A stretch of 64,000 nt of DNA from Climacium dendroides (Eukaryota > Streptophyta > Bryopsida > Hypnales > Climaciaceae): the NCBI GenBank assembly GCA_950106755.1, contig OX467082.1:8184001-8248000 (forward strand), read 5' to 3'. Positions 32,126-43,083 of this stretch are shown here, piece by piece; position 1 is the first letter of the stretch; every line of letters begins with the position of its first letter. The notes under the pieces are model-generated. The model searched no databases. It was not told where the DNA came from and was given only the letters and a program-made list of their open reading frames with translations. The position numbers and the translations under genes are program-made.

Positions 32126-35100
32126 TTAAAGACTGTCCCTTGAAACTTTGATGATGTTGGCCTTTGTGAGAAGGAGCTTCACTTCATTGAAGCTGAAGCT
32201 TGGAGAATGTATAAACTTATCCTCTGCCGGATTCATTTTGCTGAAGTAGTGAAGTAAGTAATAAAGATGTTTGCAATGCACGTACTGTTGGCGTCCACCA
32301 ATTGCTGAAATGGCCATGTCGACAAAATCAAGACAAGTGCACTCTGGATACATGCCAAGTGTAATGCGATAAAGCTTTTGCCGAGGTTCAAGTCCGGATT
32401 GAAGGGAGATTATGGCTCCAAGTCCAGGGAAGGGGAGCAAGGTTACTCCTAGAATTGTTCCCTTGACATTACCAGCACTCTCCCATTTATTGCGGTGCTC
32501 TGTTGTAGGAGCATTTGCAATACGGCGAATAGCTTTGCTCCTTCGAGTAGTTGGATATGTGTCAGCATGCAAAGGACTAGGATGATCATAGTAGATGGCC
32601 TGGAATACATTGGACATGGTGAATAAACGTCGAGGAGACATAGATGGTCGTTGTTGTAGCTGGAAACCAGCCTCTTGCAACAACAATGTTTCTTGGCAGG
32701 TCAAATTTGTGCCTGTTAGTACAGGCCACACATCCGGAACTTGGGGCCAATCAATTACCCAAACTCGTTTGGAGCCTCGGACACATCGTTCAATATCATC
32801 TGGGCAAAACCAGAAGTCAGTCATGATCTCTTTGTTTCCGCCGTACTGTTTTTTTCTACCACAGTAGGTTGGAGCTGGAGTACCTCTAGATCCCTTTGCA
32901 ATTTTGGCAACACAGCGGATGTTTGAATTCCGTTGTTGCGCATGACATTTGCAATTGGACTTGTGTGAGATTCTTGCGATATGCCACTGTAAAGTATCAC
33001 AGTCAGTTTCCATTGCAAATGTCACATGTGGTACATGCGTAGAATCAACCAACGTGTCTGCTTCATTAGAAGCAACCGTGGGTGAACATGTTGATCGTGT
33101 TTGTACTCGAGGCTGAGAGAAGTTGACCTTGTCTGGACGATGAGAGTCACCATCTGACCCAATTGGGAGGTCAAGCTTTCGCTTACTGCTACCAAATACT
33201 TCTTCGCCTTCCAAATGGGGAATACGTGATGCAACACCAACCCCTCCAAGAAGGTCGTTCAGCGCCTCCGCAATCTTCTTAGGATCCCCGCTACGTCTAG
33301 CGCCTCGTAACTTTAACTCTTCTTTAGATGGCCCTGACCTTGATATGTTGCCTTTCAGAAAAGCTCGATAATTGGTCATTTGCATGAAAGCTCGAATGCA
33401 GTCATCAGAAGTTGCGGCAAACAAATCATTACCCCGATTACCCGATTACTGCAACCACCTATTATGGACTGTTTCGGATAAGTTGCATGATGGCATGTCT
33501 GCCATCTCCTCAACATTTAATTCTTGAAACAACAATATCAATGACAAATCAAATCCAAAATTATGTATCATCAGAGTTCTAAGTTACAATGAAATACTTA
33601 AACTTTGATCTCTCTACTATACGGGCAAGGCTCCTCTCGGCGCCGAGGGGAGAATCCCTGATACTTTGGAGTGATCAATATTTTCAAAGAAGGTAGCAAT
33701 ATTTGCTCCAAGCTTTGTTTCAGTAAAATAAAAGTGGATCTAAAAGATTGCAAAATAAGAAAGATAAGGTAGGAAAATTACCATTTGCATGAATCCGCCC
33801 CACTGACGATATCGAAAGTGCCAAAATGTAAGCCACAACTCGAGTTCCCTCATAGCATCTTCCGAGGCTGCTCCAGATGAAAGCCACCAAGATCATATCG
33901 CTAGGTAACGCGTCTCAGCTTCGTCCATACTTTTGGAGTCTTTGTATTGCTTACAAAGTTGAGTATATTGGTGTTGCAAGTCCGGCTTGATGAGCTTCTG
34001 TGTATGGCGATGCAAAGAGGTACTCCAATGTAAAAGACATGTCCGCTCTCGGTTCACCATCTTTGTTTTGGGATCTCCTGATCCATAGACAATTCGAATG
34101 GCATTCCAATTCGCTTGTGCGCTATCAGCCATAAAGCCTTTAAAATTCGGATTCTCAATGCCATTGCGTCTCATGACTCCGTTCAAAGATCTCCACATAA
34201 TGCATTGAACCTCAGTGTCCTCAAATTGCATATCACACACTGCTATTGTCATCACTTTCCGGCATCCTATATCGTAAACATGGCAAGCCATGGTTGTCCA
34301 GTCTTTAACCCGCTTGACATGGTCAAACATGAGCCATGCGTTCTCCAGATCTCCACCCGGTTGCATCCGTTTGACAAGGTCCACACCACTCCCTGGCCCT
34401 TCTACAAGCATCTTAAACAAGTAAACCTTCTCTTTGCCTTGACCAGGAAACACACTATCATGGATGTATTCAAACCTCAAATTCCTTTTCATATTCATGA
34501 TACTATCTATTATCCCACTTTTGCCACTTGAACGGAAAGACGAAATAACATTTCGGATATTAGGAGAACTTAGTATCTGGAACTTGTCCATTACATCATC
34601 TAACGAATTCCCTTGCAACATCTGCTTTGGACCTTCACCGTTGTGTATCAAGTGGCTATCAAGAAATTGCTTGCTAGCTGCTAGGGCAATGGCAGAGTTA
34701 GTGGCACTAGGGGTTTTGGAAACCTCGCCAGCAATGAGTTCGGACACAACACCTAAAGACTCTCTACATGTTCCGGAAGCGACCGGATGCACATGATTCC
34801 CCAAATGAATGCAAGCTCTTGTCATGCTTGCGAAATCACCAACAACGTAATAGATTCGAGCATCACAGACATTGATGCAATGAGGCGGACATTTGCATAT
34901 CTTACAAAGGAGGGTAGAATCCTTTGGAGGAATGGCACCAATACGAAATGGTCCAGGAGTGAAACCACACCACTCAGTCTCGTTTGGCTGAGAAGAACGC
35001 TTCAAGTAGTTGCATTCTGAATTCTTACAAATAAGATGGCCTACACACCAAGATTTTCTAAACTTCAAGCCATCGTGATTGTTGATGTTAGATGTCATTG

Positions 35101-35965
35101 TCCTACACCAAGCGTGTCCATCATAACGTTTATCCATGCCCTGTAACTTCCCAGCAGCAGATGATGAAGTCGACATCGAAAGAGAAGGCAACTCAAAAAC
35201 TACATCTCCGTCAAAATTAGCAGGAAGGTACTGAACCTTGTGATGGATAAGTGCATCATAGTCTAATGATGCTACTTCATTTCGAGAACCACGTATAGAC
35301 GCTAGCTTACGTAGGCAACCCACAATACTAATTGCAGATGCACAACTGGGATATGTTGGTGGACGCGAGTACGTGGATAAAACAGGACTACTAGAAGGCA
35401 TTAGCTTTGTCGTAGACAATGTGTTGAGGGCATCGTCAGAGACTGTACTAGGAAGTATTGGCTAGTTTGGAGACTCTCCTTCGGACTCACTCGACAGATC
35501 TATAACAAGGTCATTAGGTTCTTGCTTTACAGTGAATAAAGGAAAAGGAGTGACAATATTTGTGACATGCTCACTTTCAGAAGTGTTTCGGTTGTCACAA
35601 TGGGAAGGAGGCATGTCCACTGTAGAATGTTCGGAATGCCGATGTAACATCTCAGTGGAGTCTACCCTCATAACAAATGGTAAACCGTAAGCTCGATAGC
35701 GCCCTTCCCGAAGATGCCAGAAATGATTGTCATCAACTACCATTCTCTGCATATGAATTGACTCTCTTAAAGTTCCGGACTCAGAGAATACCTCCTCTTC
35801 AACATAGATACTAGATATGACAAATCCAAAACGTACATGAAGAAGGTGAGCGGAAACCACAATAAAATCCTGATCTCCAAGAGGGAGAAAGAGAGGAACC
35901 TCATGGCCATCCGCTCGAAGGGAGGCCATGTTCCCAAAATCGAATCCCACTATTGACAAGAACAA
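32126..35965 (-). pseudogene. MULE-type transposase: GCM-like zinc region, MULE core, SWIM finger
   Basis: Read down from 35965, three open blocks share one gene. Block 1 (35965-35462) is N-terminal and unrecognised, and ends at TAG 35464-35462; the same frame continues. Block 2 (to 33893) has a Cys/His-rich GCM/WRKY-like region (WCVGHLICKNSECNYL, LLCKICKCPPHC, HLGNHVHP). The MULE core follows (NAWLMFDHVKR, VMTIAVCDMQ, FKGFMADSAQANWNAI). It ends at TGA 33895-33893, and the frame then runs on to a donor near 33782. Block 3 (33448-32126) has the SWIM signature YPECTCLDF...YVHCKHLYYLL. The copy is broken by at least two nonsense codons. Terminal inverted repeats were not found. Confidence 0.8.
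33449..33781 (-). other. Intron of the MULE transposase
   Basis: On the reverse strand the donor ATG|gtaatt is at 33781 and the acceptor gttgcag ends at 33449. The first codon after this acceptor is TAA in the expected frame, so either the acceptor is elsewhere or there is one more nonsense codon. The perfect palindrome ctcggcgccgag lies near 33640. Confidence 0.45.
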
Positions 35966-36587
35966 TATGACCTAAACTATTTCAACGCTCAAGTACGTTT
36001 GAACTGAGCACCCTTCCTAAGCGTACTGCATGGCCATATGAATGAGATTAAAATGGATTTGACAATCCAGGATTTGCAATGTTAGCATCTACAATTAATA
36101 TTCATTAATATAATAGCGACCCGTATATAATATACTTTAAAGAGTTACTGATACAGACGGTTGCGCTTGGAATTAAGGAAATGCGCTCAACTGTCCATTG
36201 AATGAAAGTAACACGAATGCCAAATGAATTGAACTTTATTAAGCTTAATAGTTAGATTGTGGCACAATAACAACATGAAAATATGTAGATCTTCTTTGTA
36301 CGCGAGTTTCGAACATTATAAAAATTGGACCACCAACAGTCACCAATATTCTAATAACTGAATTATGGACACAAGCCTGTAAAAGAGGGTACTTCTGTGA
36401 TGTGGAAATTCATAAATCAAATTAGAAAATCATGAAGTACTTCCAAAAACAATTATTGGGGTTCAAATGTTGAATACGGTGAAATCATGAATTGATTAGA
36501 GGAATTTGAATTTGAATAGTTCTGACGCTTTGAGAATGAAAGTAGTCCCAATAATATGATTGGTTACCCTAAATCCTGAATGCAGGG
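35966..36587. other. Intergenic between MULE gene and gene 2, no gene seen
   Basis: AT-rich, with no recognised repeat. It is presumably the shared upstream region of two divergently arranged genes. Confidence 0.4.
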
Positions 36588-36959
36588 ATGGTTCGATCCA
36601 ACTACACTACCCTATTTCTCATTGATAATTATCACTACATACAATGGTCGTATGTATGTACTGTTAGTCATATGCTTACACCAGATATCACGAGCGATGG
36701 AATTCGGCATGGTTCTAGGAAACGGAGGAAGAGAGGAAGAACATTTTTTTCTTCTAGGAAAGAGTTGCAGAGGTCAAGAAATAGAAGTAAGAAGGTTGTA
36801 TCATTGACTGAGTCCCAGCCACGTGAACAAACTCAAAGTGCTGTAATGCATATAGACGACTTCAATATAGATCTCATTTCAAAGAGTGAGCATATTGTAA
36901 GTGTCCTTGAGGAAGAGCCACAAAGGTGTAGCATTGGCCAAGAGAGATTGCATCATTCG
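36588..36959 (+). CDS. Gene 2 exon 1 (basic N-terminal region)
   Basis: The frame from ATG 36588 is open to the donor ttcg|gtaagt at 36959, phase 0. A strong basic cluster (SRKRRKRGR) near residue 45 suggests nuclear localisation or DNA binding. An acceptor-like ccag at 36684 may mark a shorter exon, and the true start may be upstream. Confidence 0.5.
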
Positions 36960-37174
36960 GTAAGTAAATATACTTGGTATTCGCAGTTCCTTTTCCCTTT
37001 GCAATATTGTATCTTGGAAGTACCATTTGGATATCCAAGAATGAATCAACTGATGACCATACAAACTCGAGAAAGTCCTCGTTACAAGTAGGGGTCCAAG
37101 TTATTTTATATGTCTTTGTGACAGGGCTCATTCCTTACTCTCTACACATTTCCATTGTGCTTCTTCTAACCTAG

Positions 37175-37321
37175 AAAGCGGACATGGCGAAGAAACGGAA
37201 AACTAGGAGCACAGCCGCAGAGGCGCAGAGAAGTGAAGAACACGATGACAACAACAACGATCAGGAAGAAGTGACCCATTCCATGAAGTCGACGGAAGGA
37301 CCAACAACTCAGAGCTCAGAG
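37175..37321 (+). CDS. Gene 2 exon 2 (acidic linker)
   Basis: The acceptor aacctag and donor GAG|gtattc enclose 49 codons in phase 0. It is K/R-rich at the start (AKKRKTRS) and then Asp/Asn/Glu-rich. No domain. Confidence 0.5.
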
Positions 37322-37400
37322 GTATTCAAACTTTGCATTCCTGTCAATCCTTGTTTCTCTCAGAAAAATTAAGAAGGTTTAGGATTCTAGGTCGCTCCAT

Positions 37401-37960
37401 TTCTTTCCGGTCTGGCTGTATTTGTATCAGGACTCTCCCGCCCCGGCCTTGCTTTCGGTGCCGAGGGGAAGGGGAGAGCGCTACTGTTTTGATGTTCTCC
37501 GTCGAAGGTGAGCTCCGGGGCCCCCGGATTCGTCCGCGGGGTCACACCTGTTTTCCTTCAGTGTTCCTTTTTTTGCATCAAGACTCCCCCGCCCCGGCCT
37601 TGCCTTCGGCGCCGAGGGGAAGGGGGGAGCGCTACTGTTTTGATGTGCTCCGTCGAAGGTGAGCTCCGGGGCCCCCGGATTCGTCCGCGGGGTCACACCT
37701 GTTTTCCTTCAGTGTTCCTTTTTTTGCATCAAGACTCCCCCACCCCGGCCTTGCCTTCGGCGCCGAGGGGAAGGGGGGAGTGCTACTGTTTTGATGTGCT
37801 CCGTCGAAGGTGAGCTCCGGGGCCCCCGGATTCGTCCGCGGGGTCACACCTGTTTTCCTTCAGTGTTCCTTTTTTTGCATCAAGACTCCCCCGCCCCGGC
37901 CTTGCCTTCGGCGCCGAGGGGAAGGGGGGAGCGCTACTGTTTTGATCTGCTAGGTCACCC
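37401..37960 (+). repeat. 151-bp GC-rich minisatellite in gene 2 intron 2 (about 3.6 units)
   Basis: The word cgtcgaaggtgagctccggg recurs at 37500, 37651 and 37802, an exact 151-bp period with very few differences. A more diverged first unit starts near 37401, and a partial last unit ends near 37950. Each unit has a donor-like AAG|gtgagc, an acceptor-like ttttccttcag and the palindrome-like cttcggcgccgag. The array is far more GC-rich than its surroundings. Confidence 0.9.
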
Positions 37961-38130
37961 CGTGAGCTGGGGGACCCCGGGATATATAGTTCATTCATTG
38001 TTCATGTACTTGTTCATGAGTGACTGACTTCTTCATTCATTGTTCATGTACTATGTTCATGAGTGACTGACTTCTTCGACTTGTTTCTTACTAATGACAT
38101 TATTGGATGGCTTGTATGACTTCGATTCAG

Positions 38131-38771
38131 GTGGAAGTAGGTTCACCAATTCAAGTTTTGGAGAATACAATGGAGCTTGTTACCACTGCTGATGTTGACA
38201 TTGAGGTTGAGAATATTCACCAAGACAAAGGGATAGATGAAGAAAAATTCCAAACCGAGGACGCCTATAGAAGGTCTCAGAAGGTGAACTCTGTAGCCTC
38301 CATTGCCGAATTACGCCTAAAACCTACCTCTATATCTCGGATTCGGATTCCATTGTGTCGCCTTGTCCAAATGCCCATGGTTAGACCCGCACTTCAAAGC
38401 GATCTTACCAAATTGGAGCAGGAGTTCGTTCATGGGTACAGAGATGGATCGAATGTTTTTTATGTGTCCCTCACTAATGAGCACGGGGAGAGTGAGATGG
38501 TGTCTGATGTGGAAAGAGAGGCTTGGGGGCCGATGTGGAATGAAGAGAACGACAAATTCAATGCAATGTTGTCTTCCACCCCAGGCCTCCAAGACTTTCA
38601 AGGGTCTAAGTTCTTCGTTTGCGACGGCAACCACAGACTTCTGGCATGGACCTCTTACATCAACAAACACCACAACCGTGACCGGGATTGGCATATTTCG
38701 GTGGATTCCATCATTCTTGACACTAAGGGGAGGATTGGTGATGTCATGCATGCTATGCACGACATTAATAA
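38131..38771 (+). CDS. Gene 2 exon 3: ParB-like domain
   Basis: The acceptor gattcag and donor AA|gtgagt give 213 codons leaving phase 2. The ParB pattern appears in order: RIPLCRLVQMPMVRP (I-x-x-x-x-L...P), LTKLEQEFVHGYRDG and FFVCDGNHRLLAW (the G-x-H-R signature). ParB/Srx-fold domains bind DNA or act as nucleases or NTPases. Fusions of such domains with DNA methyltransferases are known in phages and bacteria. All three signature residues (G, H, R) are kept, unlike gene 1. Confidence 0.65.
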
Positions 38772-38860
38772 GTGAGTGCTCCTTTGCAAGTAGTTGATCA
38801 TTTTGTCTTTTCTATGTGATCGTGTAGGAAGAAATTGATGTGTTTTTGCCTCCGTTTCAG

Positions 38861-39346
38861 GCATACAGAAAGCTCGTTCATCAAGACCAGTCTTGTCCAT
38901 ACGCTATACCGTGTTCAAAAATATGGCATGCTGCCACTTGAGAAGTTCTCTGAGCATTTAAATGAGACTGAGATGACTCAATGCCAACAAAATCTACGTA
39001 AGAGTTGGTACTCAATGTCGGTTGAAGTGTTCACTTCATTCATCTATCGGGTAACAATTCTCTCAAATCATGTGCATATTTTTTCTATAGTAGAGGTGTT
39101 TAGAAACATCAATGCTTTCAATGGTTTTCTCACTTCCATGTGGTTTTGCAGTATGAGATAGCAGCGGCCGCTGACCTAGCAGTTAGGTTGTATAGGGAAG
39201 AGACACCTATGGACCTACAATCAGAGGAGGGTGTCTTGGATGCCATGAGGTTAGGTACGAAAGAGAAGACAGCTAAGTTAGTTCAAAAATTGGGGAAATT
39301 GACTGCCGTTGCCAATCCCAACCTGGGAATTGAATGGCTTCAAGAG
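38861..39346 (+). CDS. Gene 2 exons 4 and 5 (38861-39050, 39152-39346)
   Basis: Exon 4 starts in phase after gtttcag and ends at cgg|gtaaca. Exon 5 runs from ttttgcag to GAG|gtatga. Together they encode about 128 helical residues. No domain is recognised; by position this links the ParB and methyltransferase parts. Confidence 0.55.
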
Positions 39347-39433
39347 GTATGATAACATCCCTTTAGACTTTACCTTTTTTTATTCTTCTGATCTCATTTT
39401 GTTCACTTAACTAGATGTGATTTGTGGTGTCAG

Positions 39434-39639
39434 ATCGAGCGTCACTGGAGCTCAAACATCACTCCAGAGATGACTCTAGAAAAGTTGTAGTCCGTGGCAA
39501 CTTGCAATGTTAGCAAGGAGCATAAGGTAAAGTGGCTCAGATGGTGGAACTCATCAGTTCAGACAAGGGAGGCAAGAAGGTTTCCATTAAAGCCAACTGG
39601 AGAGATAGAACTGAAGTCTTTCCTAGTGAAGGCATGTTG
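39434..39639 (+). pseudogene. Gene 2 exon 6 with nonsense codon and frameshift
   Basis: From acceptor tgtcag the frame encodes IERHWSSNITPEM and hits TAG at 39488. The same frame is then open to about 39530, after which coding continues in another frame (MVELISSDKGGKKVSI) to a phase-0 donor at 39639. A 5-base surplus near 39525-39535 would explain the shift. No usable short intron removes both faults. Confidence 0.55.
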
Positions 39640-39794
39640 GTATGCTGGAGTAAGTGTTTTTCTTTCATTTCTATCATGTTTCATTCATCTCATTTCTTGG
39701 TTGTCATCTGTTCCGTTGTGACATTTGGTCGTTTTTGTAATTTGGAGTGCAAAGTATTTTGTAGAATACCACTTCACTTTTAATGGCCTTGCAG

Positions 39795-40030
39795 ATACAA
39801 GACATGGGAGCTGAAATGTTTGATAACATTGTGAAGAAAGACCAACTCAAGTTGGCTTTGGACTCTCCCATGGAGCCCGACAGTTTTCCAGATTATGTTG
39901 AAGATTGGAGAATTCGAGTTTGGGACCATGCTTTCTTGCCCCAATTCAGGGGACATGATGTCTTCAGGAAGTCAGATGACTTCAAGAAACACAAAGGCTC
40001 TGACCTAGTTGTCAAACAGGTGATCTATCG
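39795..40030 (+). CDS. Gene 2 exon 7
   Basis: Acceptor ccttgcag and donor cg|gtaaac, phase 2 out. It encodes 78 residues with no recognised domain. An alternative donor at 40019 would break the frame of exon 8. Confidence 0.55.
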
Positions 40031-40133
40031 GTAAACATCTGATATCTGAATGCCATCCTAATATGCTTGAGTATGATTTCTGATTGCGGCTGTTGAATCA
40101 GTTTCTGTATTTTGAAGTATTCGTTCCTTACAG

Positions 40134-40824
40134 GTATTTCAAGTATGAGTTGTTACCCAAGGGGGCAATTGCGAAGCGCGACCTTCCTCCATTTTTAGGA
40201 ACATGGTTGGATGTCAGTTCAGAGCATTGCATGTACTCGGCGTCACAATTGAGATGGTGGACGAGCTTACATTTGAAATCCGGTGCGTGGTACTTGGACT
40301 GCCCGCCGGAATTCACGCCGTTGCCTGAGGAGCATCTAAAGCGGTCCATCAATACCCAAAACGTGGTCGAGGAGTTTGATGAGTTCATTGGCCTTGATGA
40401 GGATGCAAAGGCAAAGGCAATCAAAAAGAGAGACGACGCAGACAAGAAGATTGCACTCAAGAACTTCGAGGCGGTGGACAAGGCAAAGGAGAGAGCCACG
40501 AAGAAGACAAAGAAGGTTGTTGAGTCCGATCAAGTACCATTGGCGGAGAAGGAGAAGGGGAAGAGGCCCCAAAAGGATGTCTTACCTTCATCTTGCAATG
40601 ACGCAGCTTCCCAGCACCAACGCACAAATTCACGTGGCACTAAGCGTGATGCTGAGTATGCTTCACTCAGCAATGACGAGATGCAGCATGGTCCATCCGC
40701 TGTGGAGTACTTGCCAGATTCAGAGATTTCTATTCACGAGTTGCTTCTGAATTACTCTCTTACGGATGTCTTGGCCGATCCTCTTCCCAAAGTATACCAC
40801 GACATTGTCAATTTTGTTGACAAG
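40134..40824 (+). CDS. Gene 2 exon 8 (charged helical linker)
   Basis: Acceptor cttacag, donor AAG|gttggc. The exon starts YFKYELLPKGAI, followed by a globular part. A long K/E/A-rich segment (residues about 95-155) is probably a coiled coil with nuclear-localisation-like KKTKK and KGKRPQK words. The end (LADPLPKVYHDIVNF) leads into the methyltransferase part. Confidence 0.6.
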
Positions 40825-40915
40825 GTTGGCATTTTCATTTTCATCCATTTGTTGAGTATGTTGGGGTTTTCAAACATGCTTGGTTTGGTTCCTAATCAAT
40901 TGAATGATTTTGCAG

Positions 40916-41236
40916 CACAAAGGAGAGAAGGTGCGCTTCTTCCATGGTGCTCCAAGCAATAAACCCCGAGTAGACCTTGTGATTGCGGACATGCCTGAGG
41001 GGTTGCCTGTCCCAGGTCTATCAGTACCTACAAATAGTGTTCCGAAATGGAACACAGCCGACCCTTCTTGGCTGGAGGCGGTCTTTGAGTTTGCTGATGG
41101 TCATTTGCACGATGATGGTGCATTACTTATTATTCATTCTCGGAGTCCTCTCACAAAGGCTACGATTTTGAAGTACGCTGCAACATATTCGTTTCAGAAG
41201 ATGAAGGATTGGTGGGGAACAAATTGGCTTCACCTA
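40916..41236 (+). CDS. Gene 2 exon 9: methyltransferase motif IV region
   Basis: From acceptor ttttgcag the frame encodes VRFFHGAPSN and then VDLVIADMPEGLPVPG, where a beta strand is followed by A-D-M-P instead of the catalytic D-P-P-Y. Later, DDGALLIIHSRS is the usual next strand (G-G-x-L-x-x-x) of the Rossmann-like fold. The 3' border is uncertain: gtctca at 41237 is in phase but weak, while gtacga at 41258 is stronger but out of phase. Confidence 0.6.
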
Positions 41237-41501
41237 GTCTCACCGATCTCTACTAGAAGTACGATATGTACATCCTTCATTGTTCCTTGTTTTATTCATG
41301 TACTCATCCTTTGTTGACGTGCATACTTTCATTCTTCAATTTTCCATCTTCTATTTCAAGTAGTGATTTTTTGGGTAACTTTTCTTTGGATTGTCTTAAT
41401 TGATTACATCTGTGCTTCAATGGGTTTGTTATGGCAACTAATAGTTTAGATTTGTTCATTCAATTTGGACTTATTCACTTGGCACCACTTTACTTCTGCA
41501 G

Positions 41502-42096
41502 ACACAGTTCTTCCGTGTCATGTTGCTGGTCCGGAACTTGGATGGTATTGGTCCTTCCAAGTTTCAATTCCAGCCATGCCCCAAGCTGAAGGAGCTAGGA
41601 ATAGACGTGGCAGTTGATGATGTTATTCAGAATTTCACGAAGAGAGAGACGTTGACCATGGATAGCAATTTCAAACCTTGGAGGGGTGCAAGAGAAAAGG
41701 ATCCCCGTTTCATGCAGATGTTGATAGAAGCATCAACATTTGCCAACGACGTTGTTATTGATTGCACTGCAGCGACAGGTATTTGCTCAATGCCATTTAC
41801 TGTCTTTTATTGTTTAGATTGATTATTATTTGTTCTTCTATTCTTATTGAGTGCTATTGTAATTTGTTTTGTTCTGTTTGGGGATTAGGGGCTTCAATCC
41901 ACGCTTGCAGGATTTTGAGCAGACACATCATTGCACTTGAAGAAGACAAGGGCATTTTTGAGGCTATTTTGGCCCCAATGATTCGCGTGGAGAGAGATGT
42001 TCCACCATCACTTGCACCTGTCGTACAAGATTCTGACGATGATGGAGCTCAAGAACTTGAAGTTCCCCACATCGTGAAGAAGTCTCGTTTCAGTAA
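41502..42096 (+). CDS. Gene 2 exons 10 and 11: methyltransferase motif I region
   Basis: Exon 10 (41502-41778) ends VIDCTAATG, completed in exon 11 (41889-42096) by ASIHACRILSRHIIALEEDKG. This is the SAM-binding pattern (hydrophobic-D-x-x-x-x-x-G-x-x-x-x-A ... hydrophobic-x-x-E). Phases 0, 1 and 2 agree at all borders. Confidence 0.65.
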
Positions 42097-42243
42097 GTAA
42101 GTCTACCCCTGCTTGTTTTTTCTACATTTTCTACAAATAGCTGTATACTATTCGATCACTTTAATTTGACTTTATCCTACAAGTTTCTTTCTTCATGAAC
42201 ATGATCTTTTTATCATTCCTAATAATCATTTTCTCATTTGCAG

Positions 42244-42514
42244 CATAACTTGCAATCCACTTGCTCCCCGGCCATTTTTCACTCTATCCTCTTTTTTATC
42301 AAGCCCAAAGAAGCCCTTTGTGTTGCCATCGTATGCAGAGGCTCTAGCTGGGATATTGGCCTGTCAAGAGGATTTTTGTAGACAGAGAAAGTCTACATTT
42401 GTAGACCCTAGAATTCTGCAATTTGTAGATGAGACAACTGTAGAATCAAAGCAGGAGACCTCATCCACTGAGAGTAGTGACCACTCTCACTCTATGTCTT
42501 TATCATCTATGTGA
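42244..42514 (+). CDS. Gene 2 exon 12 (C-terminus)
   Basis: The acceptor tttgcag completes a split codon. 89 residues follow to TGA at 42512-42514, ending in a Ser-rich tail (SSTESSDHSHSMS). No domain is seen. Confidence 0.6.
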
Positions 42515-43037
42515 CTCTGTTTCTAGTTACTTTTCACATGTTGATTTTTATTCTATTGTTTATTGTACGTTGTTTTGTGTATTTCAATTAGGATTACCTA
42601 CAAAATCCAGATCAAGAATGAATGCTTAGAGGTAGAACTTTATAATCGTGGAAAGTACCTTCATACCCTAAACGCTAATTCAAATCTTTTGTTGAACCCT
42701 AAACTACATTTTAATATCCTAAACCCTATATTTCAATATGTAGCCAAACATCATGAACATTATATTTGAAGGGATGAAATTCACATCACAAACCCCAAAA
42801 ATAAATAACCGTATTTCACTACAATCGTGAACTATGGACCAAATATCTTTTCAATCCTAAAAACCCTAACATAGTATCAATAAAATTTGCAATGAATTTC
42901 ATTGAAATTGGATTGCGTTACCCTACAATCAAAACATATATATCACATTTTATTTTTTTCCATCATACATCGTTAGGTGTAGTCCTCTTTCCAATTTCCA
43001 CGGTCATAGGTACCTCATCAAACCCTAGACAAAAAAG
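42515..43037. other. Downstream of gene 2, no gene
   Basis: AT-rich 3' flank with several 'aaccctaa'/'ccctaaac' words but no clear repeat. Confidence 0.4.
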
Positions 43038-43083
43038 TTGTATGCTCACATGCTCACACATTCCCGCTCACAGGCTCACAGAA
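43038..43083 (-). repeat. GTGAGC-rich junction at the broken end of the gypsy element
   Basis: Reverse-strand tgtgagcatgtgagc and ctgtgagcctgtgagc words mark the point where the protease coding frame ends. Compare 31655-31715 and the gctcacag at 46023. Confidence 0.5.

Larger units (their letters stand above)
36588..42514 (+). pseudogene. Gene 2: ParB-like plus amino-methyltransferase-like gene, about 12 exons
   Basis: The exons are 36588-36959, 37175-37321, 38131-38771, 38861-39050, 39152-39346, 39434-39639, 39795-40030, 40134-40824, 40916-about 41236, 41502-41778, 41889-42096 and 42244-42514. Splice phases agree throughout, except that the 41236 donor is weak. The product is about 1,250 residues. 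Exon 3 holds the ParB-like motif FFVCDGNHRLLAW. Exon 9 holds VDLVIADMPEG, the motif IV position. Exons 10-11 hold VIDCTAATGASIHA and HIIALEED, the motif I/II position. Exon 6 carries TAG at 39488 and a frameshift near 39525-39535, so the copy is probably dead. The motif order IV then I matches beta-class N4/N6 methyltransferases. Both motifs are degenerate. Confidence 0.7.

Noticed and set aside
39522..39541. A 13-base intron in gene 2 exon 6 (gtaaagtggctcag)
   Set aside because: It is far below any plausible intron length. A small insertion causing a frameshift is more likely.
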